Source: Acidithiobacillus montserratensis (lineage in GTDB: Bacteria; Pseudomonadota; Gammaproteobacteria; Acidithiobacillales; Acidithiobacillaceae). Taken from it: a stretch of 64,000 bases of DNA. The position numbers and the translations under genes were made by a program. The DNA is taken from positions 9,525-73,524 of the forward strand of contig NZ_JABBOU010000009.1 of the NCBI RefSeq assembly GCF_018853465.1. The letters are read 5' to 3'. The first letter of the stretch is position 1; every line of letters starts with the position of its first letter. This document shows positions 42,390-51,187 of the stretch, one piece after another. The notes below the pieces were generated by a model. The model was not told where the DNA came from, made no database searches, and saw nothing but the letters and a program-made list of their open reading frames with translations.

Positions 42390-43580
42390 ATGAAAATATG
42401 GGCTGAAGCACCCGGAAAAGATCCCCGCGAAATCATTCGTCATTTCACTCCCAACTGGTTCGCCGCCAATATGGGTACGGGTATTCTGGCGCTCATGCTC
42501 GCGGAGTTTCCCTATGGGGAGTGGGGACAGAAAGTACTGGCCCAGGGCTTATGGACCATCAATGTCGGGTTTTTTGTGCTCTTTGCCCTGTTGTTCATGG
42601 GGCGGGCGGTGTTTTATCCGGCCAGTTTCCGGCGCCTCTTTCAGCATCCGGTACAATCCCTGTTTATTGGTGCCATTCCTATGGGCTTTGCGACCATTAT
42701 CAATGGCCTGCTCATCATCTGGCCGATCACACCCCTCACCCTGCAGTTCACCCTGATTTTGTGGTGGATAGATGTGGCCATGGCACTGTTTTCCGTGCTG
42801 CTGGTGCCCTTTTTCATGTTTACCGCACAGGAACACAGCGTGGAGCGCATGACCGCTGCCTGGTTGCTGCCCATTGTCCCACCCGAGGTGACGGCGGCCA
42901 GTGGCGGATTGCTGGCCCGGCATCTGGCCCCGGCGCTGGGCAGTACGGTCATTTACCTGAGCTATCTGCTCTGGGCCGTTTCGGTGCTGCTGGCCATGGG
43001 CATACTCGCCATCCTGCTGCTACGCCTGACTCTGCACAAGCTCCCGCACCAGGATATGGCGGTATCCGCCTGGCTTCCATTGGGACCTCTGGGTACCGGC
43101 GCCATGGCCATGATCACTCTGGGCGGCGCCGATAAAATCGTATTTGCCGGAGGCCCCCTGGCCGCCATGAGTCAATTTGGAGCCATGGCGGGACTGTTTA
43201 TCGCTCTGCTTCTCTGGGGGTTTGGGTTCTGGTGGCTGCTGATGGCAGTGTTTTTTACCCTGCGTTATCTGGGAGAGGGGCTGCCCTTCAATATGGGCTG
43301 GTGGGGTTTTACCTTTCCCCTGGGCGTATTCAACGCCGCCACTTATTTGCTGGCCCGGGAAACCAGTTGGCCTGTGCTTCTACCCCTGGGCGCTTTCTTC
43401 ACCATCGCTCTGGCCGGCTTCTGGATCATCGTGACCCAGCGCAGTTTTGTGGGCATGTGGAGCGGACGCCTGTTCCGTGCGCCCTGCTTGTCGGTGGAAA
43501 CCGGGCTACCGGAACCCGTTTGTGTGGACGCTGCGGAAAATACCGCCAGCGACGATCTCATGCGCTCCTTGCGGGAGTAA
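42390..43580 (+). CDS. TDT-family (TehA/SLAC1-type) anion exporter
   Basis: A 396-residue polytopic protein of the tellurite-resistance/dicarboxylate transporter family, ten helices expected. Seen: HFTPNWFAANMGTGILAL near residue 17 and the PxGFATI helix (IPMGFATIINGLL), typical of TDT proteins that export sulfite or take up malate. In a sulfur-oxidising organism sulfite efflux is attractive but inferred. ATG at 42390 has AGGAAG eight bases upstream. Divergent from the LysR gene. Confidence 0.86.
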   Translation: MKIWAEAPGKDPREIIRHFTPNWFAANMGTGILALMLAEFPYGEWGQKVLAQGLWTINVGFFVLFALLFMGRAVFYPASFRRLFQHPVQSLFIGAIPMGFATIINGLLIIWPITPLTLQFTLILWWIDVAMALFSVLLVPFFMFTAQEHSVERMTAAWLLPIVPPEVTAASGGLLARHLAPALGSTVIYLSYLLWAVSVLLAMGILAILLLRLTLHKLPHQDMAVSAWLPLGPLGTGAMAMITLGGADKIVFAGGPLAAMSQFGAMAGLFIALLLWGFGFWWLLMAVFFTLRYLGEGLPFNMGWWGFTFPLGVFNAATYLLARETSWPVLLPLGAFFTIALAGFWIIVTQRSFVGMWSGRLFRAPCLSVETGLPEPVCVDAAENTASDDLMRSLRE

Positions 43581-43606
43581 AACGTGCGATCAATGGATTA
43601 GCCCTC

Positions 43607-43822
43607 ATGAAACTCACTGTTGCCGCTTTACTGTTGTTACCGAATCTGGCCTTTGCCGATAGCCATTATGTCAGCATCCAGCAGTTTCTGGAGGCGGGCC
43701 ATGTGACTGGGAATATCCGTTCTTACTATTTCAACCAGATATTCAGTGGCAGCATTCTACCCAATAAGCACGCTTATTCTCTACAATCAGATTTTCACCT
43801 AATACAGGGAACTTTCCTATAG
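43607..43822 (+). pseudogene. 5' remnant of an outer-membrane porin gene
   Basis: A 71-codon ORF: signal peptide (MKLTVAALLLLPNLAFA) followed by FLEAGHVTGNIRSYYFNQIF, which resembles the N-terminus of OprD-like porins of 400 or more residues. The reading then goes into ALSLQ-like sequence and stops at 43822, with no continuing barrel in any frame downstream. It looks like the surviving 5' end of a deleted gene. Confidence 0.55.
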
Positions 43823-43843
43823 GTCATTCGGTCTTTTTCAATA

Positions 43844-43865
43844 GTCAGGAGTCCTGCTTCCTGAC
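43844..43865. repeat. hairpin between porin remnant and next gene
   Basis: GTCAGGA (43844-43850) and TCCTGAC (43859-43865) form a 7-bp stem with an 8-base loop. It is followed by AATGGTTTGG and so lacks a T tract. Confidence 0.35.
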
Positions 43866-43909
43866 AATGGTTTGGATCTCAGGGTTTTTTGACATTAAGG
43901 AGGATAGTC

Positions 43910-44479
43910 ATGAAAAGAAGCCCTCTCTCGAAATCAAAACGTCAGTGGCTCACCTTGCTGAGCCTGCCCATACTGGGAACAGCAATGGCCTTCCCCCTCG
44001 CTCATGCGGCAACTAGCTATGTCTCGGTAGATGGCCATTCAGTGCCTGTTTCCACAGAAAACCGCACCATCCACATCCCGGGGGGTGTTATTCAAATTCA
44101 CAGTGTGACCTGGGGGACGCAGGGGGTGCCGGGGCATTTGCAAGTGACCGCCGGACAAATCTCTCCCGTCCAGGCGGAAGCAATGATCCATCACAGCTTG
44201 TGGCAAATGCGTTCGATGCAAGTGGCGATGGATCGCCAGATTGCCGAGATGAACCAGTTGATGCGGGTGTCTTTTGGCCCATTCGCAAGTCCGTTCTTTA
44301 ATTTCCCGGAGCCGGTCATGATGACCCGGGTATTTTTGCCGGGACCGGTCATGGTGCCGCCGGCAGCTCCAGCCCACCTGGTAGCACCATCTCCCGCAAA
44401 AACTCTGCCGGGCCATGAGCTTATGTCGGTGCGCTGGCGGCATCCACAGCAACCCGCTAGTCCTAAGCTACCCATTTAG
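43910..44479 (+). CDS. exported protein of unknown function
   Basis: A 189-residue protein with a long n-region and signal peptide (cleavage near AHA-AT, residue 33). The mature domain begins SYVSVDGHSVPVSTENRTI and contains a Met/Gln-rich helix (QMRSMQVAMDRQIAEMNQLM) and a Pro-rich C-terminus. The SD is excellent (AAGGAGGA). No family recognised. Confidence 0.65.
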   Translation: MKRSPLSKSKRQWLTLLSLPILGTAMAFPLAHAATSYVSVDGHSVPVSTENRTIHIPGGVIQIHSVTWGTQGVPGHLQVTAGQISPVQAEAMIHHSLWQMRSMQVAMDRQIAEMNQLMRVSFGPFASPFFNFPEPVMMTRVFLPGPVMVPPAAPAHLVAPSPAKTLPGHELMSVRWRHPQQPASPKLPI

Positions 44480-44616
44480 TCGCATCTATTCGATACACCC
44501 CAAGGACCAGCTCGCGGTGTCTGAACACGAGCAGCAGATGATGATGGCAAATAGTCCAAACGTCTCTTGGAATCAGGCATCTGCCGGGAATCTGTTTATC
44601 TTTGCAAATAGATTCA

Positions 44617-44639
44617 GCCCCACGTCACGGGGCATTTTT
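44617..44639 (+). terminator. intrinsic terminator after the unknown exported gene
   Basis: GCCCC (44617-44621) and GGGGC (44629-44633) form a 5-bp GC stem with a 7-base loop, followed by ATTTTT. It lies between the stop at 44479 and the next start at 44656. Confidence 0.6.
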
Positions 44640-44655
44640 ACTGAGGAATGTTTTT

Positions 44656-44946
44656 GTGTCTGCGCGATTCCATAAAAAATATATCGGGGCATTCATTTTC
44701 GTTGTCGTTTTTGCCAGTAGTCATGTTATGGCCTTTGCTGGTCAATTAAAGGTGTCCATAGTACCCCACTATCCAGTCCATGTTTTGGAAATGCCCAGAT
44801 CAGTGGCAGGTATGTCATTAGGCAGAATGGAAAAATGGGCACGTATTGGAGATCCCGCAGCAGAAAAGGCCCTTGGTCTGGATTACTTATATGGCAGAGG
44901 CCTTCGAGAAAACTGGCAACAATCCACCAAAGATCGACGGAAATGA
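44656..44946 (+). CDS. short exported Sel1-like fragment
   Basis: A 96-residue protein read from GTG at 44656 (GAGGA eight bases upstream). A signal peptide (FIFVVVFASSHVMAFA) is followed by KWARIGDPAAEKALGLDYLYGRG, which has the pattern of one Sel1-like tetratricopeptide unit. Sel1 proteins normally contain several such units, so this is either a minimal member or a truncated gene; the end (STKDRRK) looks like out-of-frame sequence. Confidence 0.5.
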   Translation: MSARFHKKYIGAFIFVVVFASSHVMAFAGQLKVSIVPHYPVHVLEMPRSVAGMSLGRMEKWARIGDPAAEKALGLDYLYGRGLRENWQQSTKDRRK

Positions 44947-44967
44947 GCCCTTCTTGTGTTCAAGCGC

Positions 44968-45096
44968 ATGATGAAAATCCTTGCAGTAGTTCTGTTCGCG
45001 ACTTTCTGGGTGGTCTGGATTGGTCACCAAGGGCATCTGCATAGCGAACGAATATTCGCTTCGGAAAATACCGGCAAGATATCCGTGAGCGGGTAG
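44968..45096 (+). CDS. 42-residue single-helix peptide (possible gene)
   Basis: A short ORF (MMKILAVVLFATFWVVWIG, then a polar tail) with one hydrophobic helix. There is no good SD, so support is weak. It starts 22 bp after the Sel1-like fragment. Confidence 0.3.
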   Translation: MMKILAVVLFATFWVVWIGHQGHLHSERIFASENTGKISVSG

Positions 45097-45277
45097 TCTG
45101 CCTGCTGGGTAGACCGTTAATACCTAACCAGATTCAGTGGGATGCTTGATCACGGCAGGTCATTCCACACAATTCCAACGCGCTGGCTATGAAACTTGGG
45201 GGTGGAGTTGCCCGGCTGAACACTGCAGCAAAGCTGCGTAATTCTGCAATGGTGTCCTGATGATCACGACGTCAGCG

Positions 45278-46687
45278 CTACGCCTTATTTGCCGATGTCT
45301 TCAGTTCGGGCTGGACATTTTCGGCTTGCAGTCCATGTCCAGTCAACCAGCCCAGGAGAATCCCTACAATCGCCATGGCGGACAAGGCCGGATAACCGAT
45401 AAATTGTACCAACGGCCCACCCAGAAAGGTTCCCAAAACGGTCGCGACCGCGCCACTGGCATTGAATAAACCCATGGCAGCCCCTTGACTGAAGGGGGTC
45501 AGGCGGGCAGTCAGGGTGGTGCCTGAGATGCTTTGCAAGGGCCATACCGCCATAATTACAACAAAGCCCAGCAAGGCGACGAATGTTTTCGGAATAGGGG
45601 TAAAAAACACGAGCAACAACAGACTAAAACCGATTAAGCGCCCGAGCAGGGACCAGCGATAGACCCGACCAGCACCATATTTTCCGGATAATTGCCCACC
45701 CACTGAATAGAGAATCAAGGCAAAGGCAGCGGTGATGGCATAGACACTGGAAGTCAACGTGGGGGCCACGCTGTAAGCTTTTTGCATGGCCACCGGGAAA
45801 TAGGCAAAGAAGGCCGCCACGCCAAAGGCCACCGCAAACCAGGAAAACAGAAAGCGTCCGAAGCGCGTATGCAAAACATCCATGAAGCGTTTGCCACCCC
45901 GGAGGGAAAGATGATGGGAAAAGCGCAGTAGCCCACCCCCCAGCAGTTCGGGACGGCCGAAATTGGCCAGCAGACGCCAGTCCAAATCCCGGCGCATTTG
46001 TTGACCGATTTCCGCTGTCCAATCAACCCGCTTTGCGGCCGAAGGGAGCCCCTTGGCAGCCAGCCATATTGCCGGAAACAAAGCCAGCGCAGAACAGATC
46101 AGCCCCCATTTGAAATTCGCGGTAAAAATCCCGGCAAGCAATAGTCCTCCCACTTGTCCCGCACCATTAAAGGTCTGTAGCCAGCCGAGCCGGGCCTCCC
46201 AGTGGTTTTTGGGATCGAATTCCACAATAAACAAACTGGCCACGGTAGCGACCGCTGAAGTGCCTGCCCCCGCCGCCAACGATAACAGTGACCACGGTAA
46301 CAGTCCGGGTAAAAACGGCAGAAACCCCAGAGCCAGCATCAATACGATGAAACCACCAAAGAAAACGGGAAGATGCCATTGCTTGTTGTCCGCCAGAAAG
46401 CCCCATAGAGGCGAACTCAATAATCCCAGATTGAATCCTCCCATCACATAGGCGACCCAACTGAGATGATGGGATATTGCGACAATCATCAAGGGGAGAA
46501 GAATGGGGAGTATTCCTGAAGAGATCGCCCCCAGAATGGCGTAGGAAAGAAACCAGATGGATATCCAGCGTCTTGGTTCATTCAGGATGTGCAGAACCTT
46601 GGCCAGATGCGCACGTGCCCGCTGCCTGCGATCCATGGATGAAATGGGTTTTTCGGGTTCAGCCTGCTGAGTGATACTTTCAATCAT
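45278..46687 (-). CDS. MFS transporter
   Basis: A 469-residue protein with 12 expected helices. Features include GFLADNKQWHLPVFFGG (loop 2-3 region), a long cytoplasmic loop between helices 6 and 7 (RVDWTAEIGQQMRRDLDWR), and NASGAVATVLGTFLGGPLVQ in helix 11. The exact subfamily and substrate are not clear to me. ATG at 46687 follows GGGAGGA with seven-base spacing; the frame extends upstream but without SD. The gene faces an accessory, partly decayed neighbourhood. Confidence 0.82.
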   Translation of the reverse strand: MIESITQQAEPEKPISSMDRRQRARAHLAKVLHILNEPRRWISIWFLSYAILGAISSGILPILLPLMIVAISHHLSWVAYVMGGFNLGLLSSPLWGFLADNKQWHLPVFFGGFIVLMLALGFLPFLPGLLPWSLLSLAAGAGTSAVATVASLFIVEFDPKNHWEARLGWLQTFNGAGQVGGLLLAGIFTANFKWGLICSALALFPAIWLAAKGLPSAAKRVDWTAEIGQQMRRDLDWRLLANFGRPELLGGGLLRFSHHLSLRGGKRFMDVLHTRFGRFLFSWFAVAFGVAAFFAYFPVAMQKAYSVAPTLTSSVYAITAAFALILYSVGGQLSGKYGAGRVYRWSLLGRLIGFSLLLLVFFTPIPKTFVALLGFVVIMAVWPLQSISGTTLTARLTPFSQGAAMGLFNASGAVATVLGTFLGGPLVQFIGYPALSAMAIVGILLGWLTGHGLQAENVQPELKTSANKA

Positions 46688-47182
46688 GACAGATCCTCCC
46701 AGGATGGGTGATAAAAGAAATTCGGGACAAGAGCTTGGCCATATAAAATATGGATAGGCATCCCGGCCAATAGTTCCATCGGGAATGGCAAAGGCGCTTA
46801 CGCCAACTGATTGTGCTGAAACATCCTTGTTTGACATTTCAGTAACATTTTTAAGGCTTGGCCCTTGAAAGTTGTCCCCTATGCATTCACCTGAACCTCC
46901 CGGATAATCAGCAGTCAGATGAATTTGGAACATTTTTTAAACTGCTAACCTTATAAACTGATTGGCAGTTGTCAGAGTAGGCATTGCCCCCGCTGCAAAC
47001 TTTTTGCTCCGCCGGGTCCTGCGAAGCGTTATATACTCGCAATGCCTGGATGATAAACGCACTGAAAATAGCCTGTTGTCCGGTACATCCGGCTGGGCTT
47101 GTGGGACAAATTAGTCAGTCAGCTCGAAAATCTCCCTGTCTGGAAGTCATCCTTTTCCGTTCTCATACGTTCGTCGGGGTGT
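46688..47182. other. gene-free stretch
   Basis: About 495 bp between the MFS gene and an MFS pseudogene. I see no convincing ORF with an SD, no tRNA and no strong promoter pair; a TTGACA at about 46831 on the plus strand has no matching -10. Probably remnant sequence plus the MFS promoter. Confidence 0.4.
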
Positions 47183-47516
47183 ATGAAATCAGCAAACACC
47201 ATCTTTTCGTCTATAGTCGAGCTGAATGAGGCTGCTCTCGGATTTTTTTACCTGAAAACCATGTTAACCGCCGGACTGGGATTTTTTCGGCAGCCTACGA
47301 TTTGTTCATCATTGGTTTTGCCTTGGCCTTGATTCGGCAGGAATGGCATCTCGATGCCTTCAGGATGGGATTGATCATTTCCATTTCTCTGATTGCAGTG
47401 CTTTTGGGGGCCTATTTTTCGGTAGAATTGCGGGTAGTTACGGACGGCGGAAAATATATGGTGTTGAGGTCCTGCTGATGGCGCTGGGTGTATTGATCTG
47501 GCCGGCCAAACGATAG
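47183..47516 (+). pseudogene. frameshifted, truncated MFS (phosphate-permease-like) gene
   Basis: Reading from ATG 47183 gives a start like phosphate:H+ symporters (FFYLKTMLTAGLGFF). A one-base loss near 47288 shifts the frame; in the next frame follows YDLFIIGFALALIRQEWHL and MGLIISISLIAVLLGAYF. A second one-base loss near 47420 shifts again to FGRIAGSYGRRKIYGVE and LLMALGVLIW, ending at TAG 47516. The composite matches the first four helices of the family (GFFxDAYDLF, GRxxDxxGRRK). Only about 110 of some 450 codons remain. Confidence 0.75.
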
Positions 47517-47544
47517 GGGTCCATAGTGATATCCCAACAATACA

Positions 47545-48459
47545 TTATTGGAGGACTGGACCTTTGGGTTGGCTATATCCGGTTTCCTTGAACATGGCCT
47601 GACCGGCCGCGCTGGTCATGAAATGGATGAAGGCCATGCCCAGTTTGGGATCAGGAGCATCCGTAGGCACTGCCGCATAAAATACCAGCGGTTGGGTGTG
47701 AACCGTTTTGGGGTGGCCATCCACATTCAGAGTGAAGTGGACCTTGCTGTACCAGTCCTTGGACATGGCCGGATCGCTGAGGTTGATCTGCGCAGGGAGG
47801 GTGATATAGGACAGATGCAGGGATTTGACGGCGCTTAAGTAACCCGATGAAGCGGCCATCTGACCACTTTTGAGGCGGGCAAGCAGAGAGGCTTCGGTGA
47901 AAATCTGTTGCTGGTTTTCGACGGGGCCGAGAATGTTTTTGACCAGATCCGGCTGGTGATAATATTTTTCTGCCAGCATGAAGGTGAAAACGATGTTCTG
48001 ACCTTGTGGATCGGTTTTGGGGTCGGTACGACCAAAGCGGACCCCGGGCATTTCAAGAACCTTGTACCAGGGCATTTTACCCGCAGCCGCTTTTTCAAAG
48101 TCCTTGGCGTAGGGACTGTTGGGGCTGTAGGCAATGCACATGGCGGTGCTGGCCACTGGATAGGCTTCTTTAACCAGGCCCGCTTTCATCAACACTTCAA
48201 TGGGTCCGGGAGTAATGGAAACAAACACATCCGGACGCAGCTTGTGTCCGGCGATTAGATGCGCCAGGCCATAGGCGCCCTGGCCTTCACCCTGGTAATG
48301 GACACCCTGGGCCTTGGCAAAGGCGGGCCCCAGGTGCAGATCCATGACGGCACCCATGGAGCCTGCATAGGCAACCCGAAAATCTTGAGCACTGGCAAAG
48401 GCAGGCAGAGTGAGAAAGATGGCAGCGGTGAGGCCGGCGGCAATATGAAGTTTTTGCAT
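47545..48459 (-). CDS. periplasmic substrate-binding protein, molybdate/tungstate type (WtpA/ModA-like)
   Basis: A 304-residue exported binding protein. Signal peptide to about residue 24 (ASA-QD), then RVAYAGSMGAVMDLHLGPAF and GEGQGAYGLAHLIAGHKLRPDVFVS, the N-lobe pattern of oxyanion-binding proteins (the GSM and GEG loops contact the anion). No permease or ATPase gene adjoins it, so its transporter is encoded elsewhere or it is an orphan. The promoter overlaps a ModE-like palindrome, which supports molybdate or tungstate as ligand. Confidence 0.82.
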   Translation of the reverse strand: MQKLHIAAGLTAAIFLTLPAFASAQDFRVAYAGSMGAVMDLHLGPAFAKAQGVHYQGEGQGAYGLAHLIAGHKLRPDVFVSITPGPIEVLMKAGLVKEAYPVASTAMCIAYSPNSPYAKDFEKAAAGKMPWYKVLEMPGVRFGRTDPKTDPQGQNIVFTFMLAEKYYHQPDLVKNILGPVENQQQIFTEASLLARLKSGQMAASSGYLSAVKSLHLSYITLPAQINLSDPAMSKDWYSKVHFTLNVDGHPKTVHTQPLVFYAAVPTDAPDPKLGMAFIHFMTSAAGQAMFKETGYSQPKGPVLQ

Positions 48460-48474
48460 AAAGTGAACCCATGG

Positions 48475-48502
48475 TTGTTTATATATGAATATATATAACG
48501 AT
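48475..48502. promoter_or_regulatory. ModE-like palindrome at the binding-protein promoter
   Basis: The arms TTATATAT (48479-48486) and ATATATAA (48491-48498) flank GAAT, and the right arm continues into CGAT, giving the TATATAACGAT half-site typical of ModE boxes. It covers the -10 region of the promoter, so a Mo-loaded ModE would repress. No modE gene is in the window. Confidence 0.6.
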
Positions 48503-48520
48503 AGATCAACAACAGGTCAA
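48492..48520 (-). promoter_or_regulatory. sigma70-type promoter of the binding-protein gene
   Basis: TTGACC (48515-48520) and TATATA (48492-48497) are separated by 17 bases on the minus strand, about 33 bp upstream of the ATG. The -10 lies inside the ModE-like palindrome. Confidence 0.65.
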
Positions 48521-48691
48521 GCGAGCGCGCTCAGCACAGCGGTGAGAAGCCATTTGGGCGCGGTTGACGCCCCTCTATTCGAACGATGGCCGCTGCTTGC
48601 CGTTGATTTTTATGATGGATATTCACCACGATGCGCCGCTGTAAGGTGGCGGGATGATGCGACATCCGGGCGTCGGTCCAGTAGCAGTCCC

Positions 48692-49972
48692 TCAGCCCGG
48701 AGACCAGGCCGGTTCGTTGGCTTGACCGGATATATCCAGAAAATGCAGGCCCTTACCGTTGACGGCCACTTCTCCCAACACTTTTTGTCCGCCGCGATGG
48801 GTGGCAAAAACCAGCATCCGGCCATCTTCGGCAAAACTGGGGTGCTCGCAGTTGCCGCCATCATAAAGAATCTGCAGGTCATTGCCGTCGGGGCGCATTT
48901 CGGCCAGCGATAATACTCCGCGATAGGCATGAATAAAGGCAATCCAGCGCCCGTTGGGGGCGTAGCTGGGAGAAACATTGTAACCACCCGCGTAACTCAG
49001 TCGTTCAATGTGACTGCCATTGGCGCGCATCTGATAAATCTGGGCACTACCCTGGCGGTTGGACACAAACACCAGATGGTGGCCTCCGGGGGACCAGCTG
49101 GGACTGGTATTGACGGTTCCCCGGCGCGTCAATACCCGTTCGTGACCAGTATGCAGGTTTTCCAGTACCAATTCGGTGCGTCCCCGTTCCCAGACCTTGG
49201 CGAAAGCGAGGTACTGGCCATTGGGCGAAAAAGCCGGAGCGCTCAGGGCGCTGCCCTGGTCGGGAACCTGCTGGCGCTGACCGTTGGCGAGATTCTGAAT
49301 GTAGATGACCGAATGGCGGTGCCGGTAGGTGACATAAGCCAATTGCCGACCATGGGACGACCAGTCCGGAGAGATGATCGGAATTTTGCCGCGCAAAATG
49401 CTGCGGGCATTCCAGCCATCCGACTGGGCCACATCCAGGTCGTAATGGCTGCCCTGTTGATCCACATAAGCAATATGACTGGCAAAAGGGCCGGGCTCAC
49501 CGGTAATCTGCTGATAGAGCAGGTCGGCAATTTCCTGACCGACCATGTGATAACCCTCGGCATTGCTGACATAGCGGCGTCCCGCCAGCATTTTGTGGGT
49601 GATCAGGCTGACCGCATCGGCATCCACCACATATCCTTGGGATGTTTGCCGGACTTTGCCAACGGCCATGGCCAGCGCCCCGGTTTTTTCCCATGCGCCG
49701 ACTTTAATGGCAGCGGCGGAGTGGGGATCATCCGGATACAGAGCGGGATTGATCACCGAAAAATAGCCACTGTGCTGCAGATCGTATCGCACAATGTGGG
49801 CAATATCCGGCTGTCCGGCTGGGCCGGAGCCAAAGCTGGGGACGGCGACGGGGGCTGAGCTGCTGACAGCTTTGCTGATGTTGACAGTCAGAGCGCTGGC
49901 CGTGAGGGGCAGACCGCCCAAAGCTAGTAGCAGGGCGGGGAGCAGAATAGGTCGATGAATAGGCCGAGACAT
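48692..49972 (-). CDS. tolB: Tol-Pal system beta-propeller protein TolB
   Basis: A 426-residue periplasmic protein: signal peptide (to about residue 27), TolB N-terminal domain (VAVPSFGS, then HIVRYDLQHSGYFSVINP), and a C-terminal six-bladed propeller with repeated WSPDG-like units (SPDWSSHGRQLAYVT, APAFSPNGQYLAFAK, SPSWSPGGHHLVFVS, SPSYAPNGRWIAFIH). It bridges Pal with the TolQRA motor. It is unusual that no tolQRA or pal gene adjoins it; instead it follows a D,D-carboxypeptidase gene by 18 bp. ATG at 49972 follows AGGAG. Confidence 0.93.
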   Translation of the reverse strand: MSRPIHRPILLPALLLALGGLPLTASALTVNISKAVSSSAPVAVPSFGSGPAGQPDIAHIVRYDLQHSGYFSVINPALYPDDPHSAAAIKVGAWEKTGALAMAVGKVRQTSQGYVVDADAVSLITHKMLAGRRYVSNAEGYHMVGQEIADLLYQQITGEPGPFASHIAYVDQQGSHYDLDVAQSDGWNARSILRGKIPIISPDWSSHGRQLAYVTYRHRHSVIYIQNLANGQRQQVPDQGSALSAPAFSPNGQYLAFAKVWERGRTELVLENLHTGHERVLTRRGTVNTSPSWSPGGHHLVFVSNRQGSAQIYQMRANGSHIERLSYAGGYNVSPSYAPNGRWIAFIHAYRGVLSLAEMRPDGNDLQILYDGGNCEHPSFAEDGRMLVFATHRGGQKVLGEVAVNGKGLHFLDISGQANEPAWSPG

Positions 49973-49990
49973 GAAAGGCTCCTGATGCTT

Positions 49991-51160
49991 TTACAAGGAT
50001 TGTTTGACGCGATTCCAGAGGCTACCGAAGGTGCCTGCCGGTTTGGCGGCCTCAGCGGCGACCAGATCTGTGCTACCCAACACCTTGCCGTTCAGGGATA
50101 CGGTCATTTCCCCGAGTTTCTGACCTTTGGCAATGCCCTGACTACCGATTTTCTGATAAGTGACCTGGGTTTTCAGATCCTTTTCGGCGCCGGTGGGAAT
50201 CATGACCTCCACATTCCGGGCGACCGTGACCGGCAGTTTGTCCGGGTCCAGGCTGGTATCGCTGTAAGTGCCGACCACGCTACCGGCCTTGGTCACGGTG
50301 TGGTCTGTGGTAAAGCGGTAACCGTAATCCAGTAAGGCCACCACATCATTGACCCCGCTCGGCCAGTTGGGGGCACCCATAACCACGGCAATCAGGCGGC
50401 GTCCATTGCGGACGGCGGTGGTATCCATGCAGTGCCCTGCTGCGTTGGTATGTCCGGTTTTCAGGCCGTCGATGTCAGGATGCCCGAACAGGGCCGGATT
50501 CCAGCTCCGCTGGGTGATGTGGTTGTAGCGATAGTATTTGATTTTGGAGATATGGATGACTTGCGGGTATTTCGCTATCAGATCCCGGGAAATCATGGCA
50601 ATATCCAGGGCGGAAAGGTGCAGATCAGGAGTGGGAAGCCCATCCACGTCGCCATAGTGGGCCCCCGGTAAACCCAATTTACGGGCTGTGCTGTTCATTT
50701 CATCCACAAAACTGGCGCGACTACCCGCTACTGCTTGAGCCAATGCCACTGCCGCATCATTGCCGGAGTCAATGATCAGACCATGCATGAGCTGGGCGAC
50801 GGTGACGGGCAGATTCGGCTGGATGAACATACTCGACCCGCCGGTATGCCAGGCTACCCGGCTGACATGAATGCGTTGATTCCAGTGCAGGGCGCCATCG
50901 GCGAGAGCCCCGTAAGTCAGGTAGGCCGTCATCAGTTTGGTCAGGCTGGCGGGAGGTAACTGCAGGTTGGCGTCTTTTTCCGCGATAATCTGTCCGGTCC
51001 GAAAATCCATCAGCACATAGCTTTTGGCATCGGCTATGGGCGGTGGCGGAGGCATCAGCAGGGCGGTATTGGCAAAGGCAGTGCCTCCTGACAACAGCGT
51101 GGCAACAGCCGCCAGCAACAGGAAACGCGTGGATTGCAGCGAGGTGGTTTTGTGGCGCAT
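49991..51160 (-). CDS. D-alanyl-D-alanine carboxypeptidase (PBP5/6 family), intact active site
   Basis: A 389-residue exported enzyme removing the terminal D-Ala of pentapeptides. Signal peptide to residue 30 (AFA-NT); SLTK at 72-75, SGN at 132-134 and KTG at 234-236 are all canonical. The C-terminal domain ends in an amphipathic anchor (GSLWNRVKQSL). ATG at 51160 follows AAGGAAG. It lies 27 bp after a DegP/Q-type gene and 18 bp before tolB, so the three probably form one operon. It is the active counterpart of the degenerate homologue at 36746-37915. Confidence 0.92.
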   Translation of the reverse strand: MRHKTTSLQSTRFLLLAAVATLLSGGTAFANTALLMPPPPPIADAKSYVLMDFRTGQIIAEKDANLQLPPASLTKLMTAYLTYGALADGALHWNQRIHVSRVAWHTGGSSMFIQPNLPVTVAQLMHGLIIDSGNDAAVALAQAVAGSRASFVDEMNSTARKLGLPGAHYGDVDGLPTPDLHLSALDIAMISRDLIAKYPQVIHISKIKYYRYNHITQRSWNPALFGHPDIDGLKTGHTNAAGHCMDTTAVRNGRRLIAVVMGAPNWPSGVNDVVALLDYGYRFTTDHTVTKAGSVVGTYSDTSLDPDKLPVTVARNVEVMIPTGAEKDLKTQVTYQKIGSQGIAKGQKLGEMTVSLNGKVLGSTDLVAAEAAKPAGTFGSLWNRVKQSL

Positions 51161-51187
51161 ACGACTTCCTTGTAAGCAGTTTTGGTT

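Noticed and set aside
43844..43865. The stem-loop after the porin remnant as an intrinsic terminator.
   Set aside because: There is no T tract on either strand after the stem.
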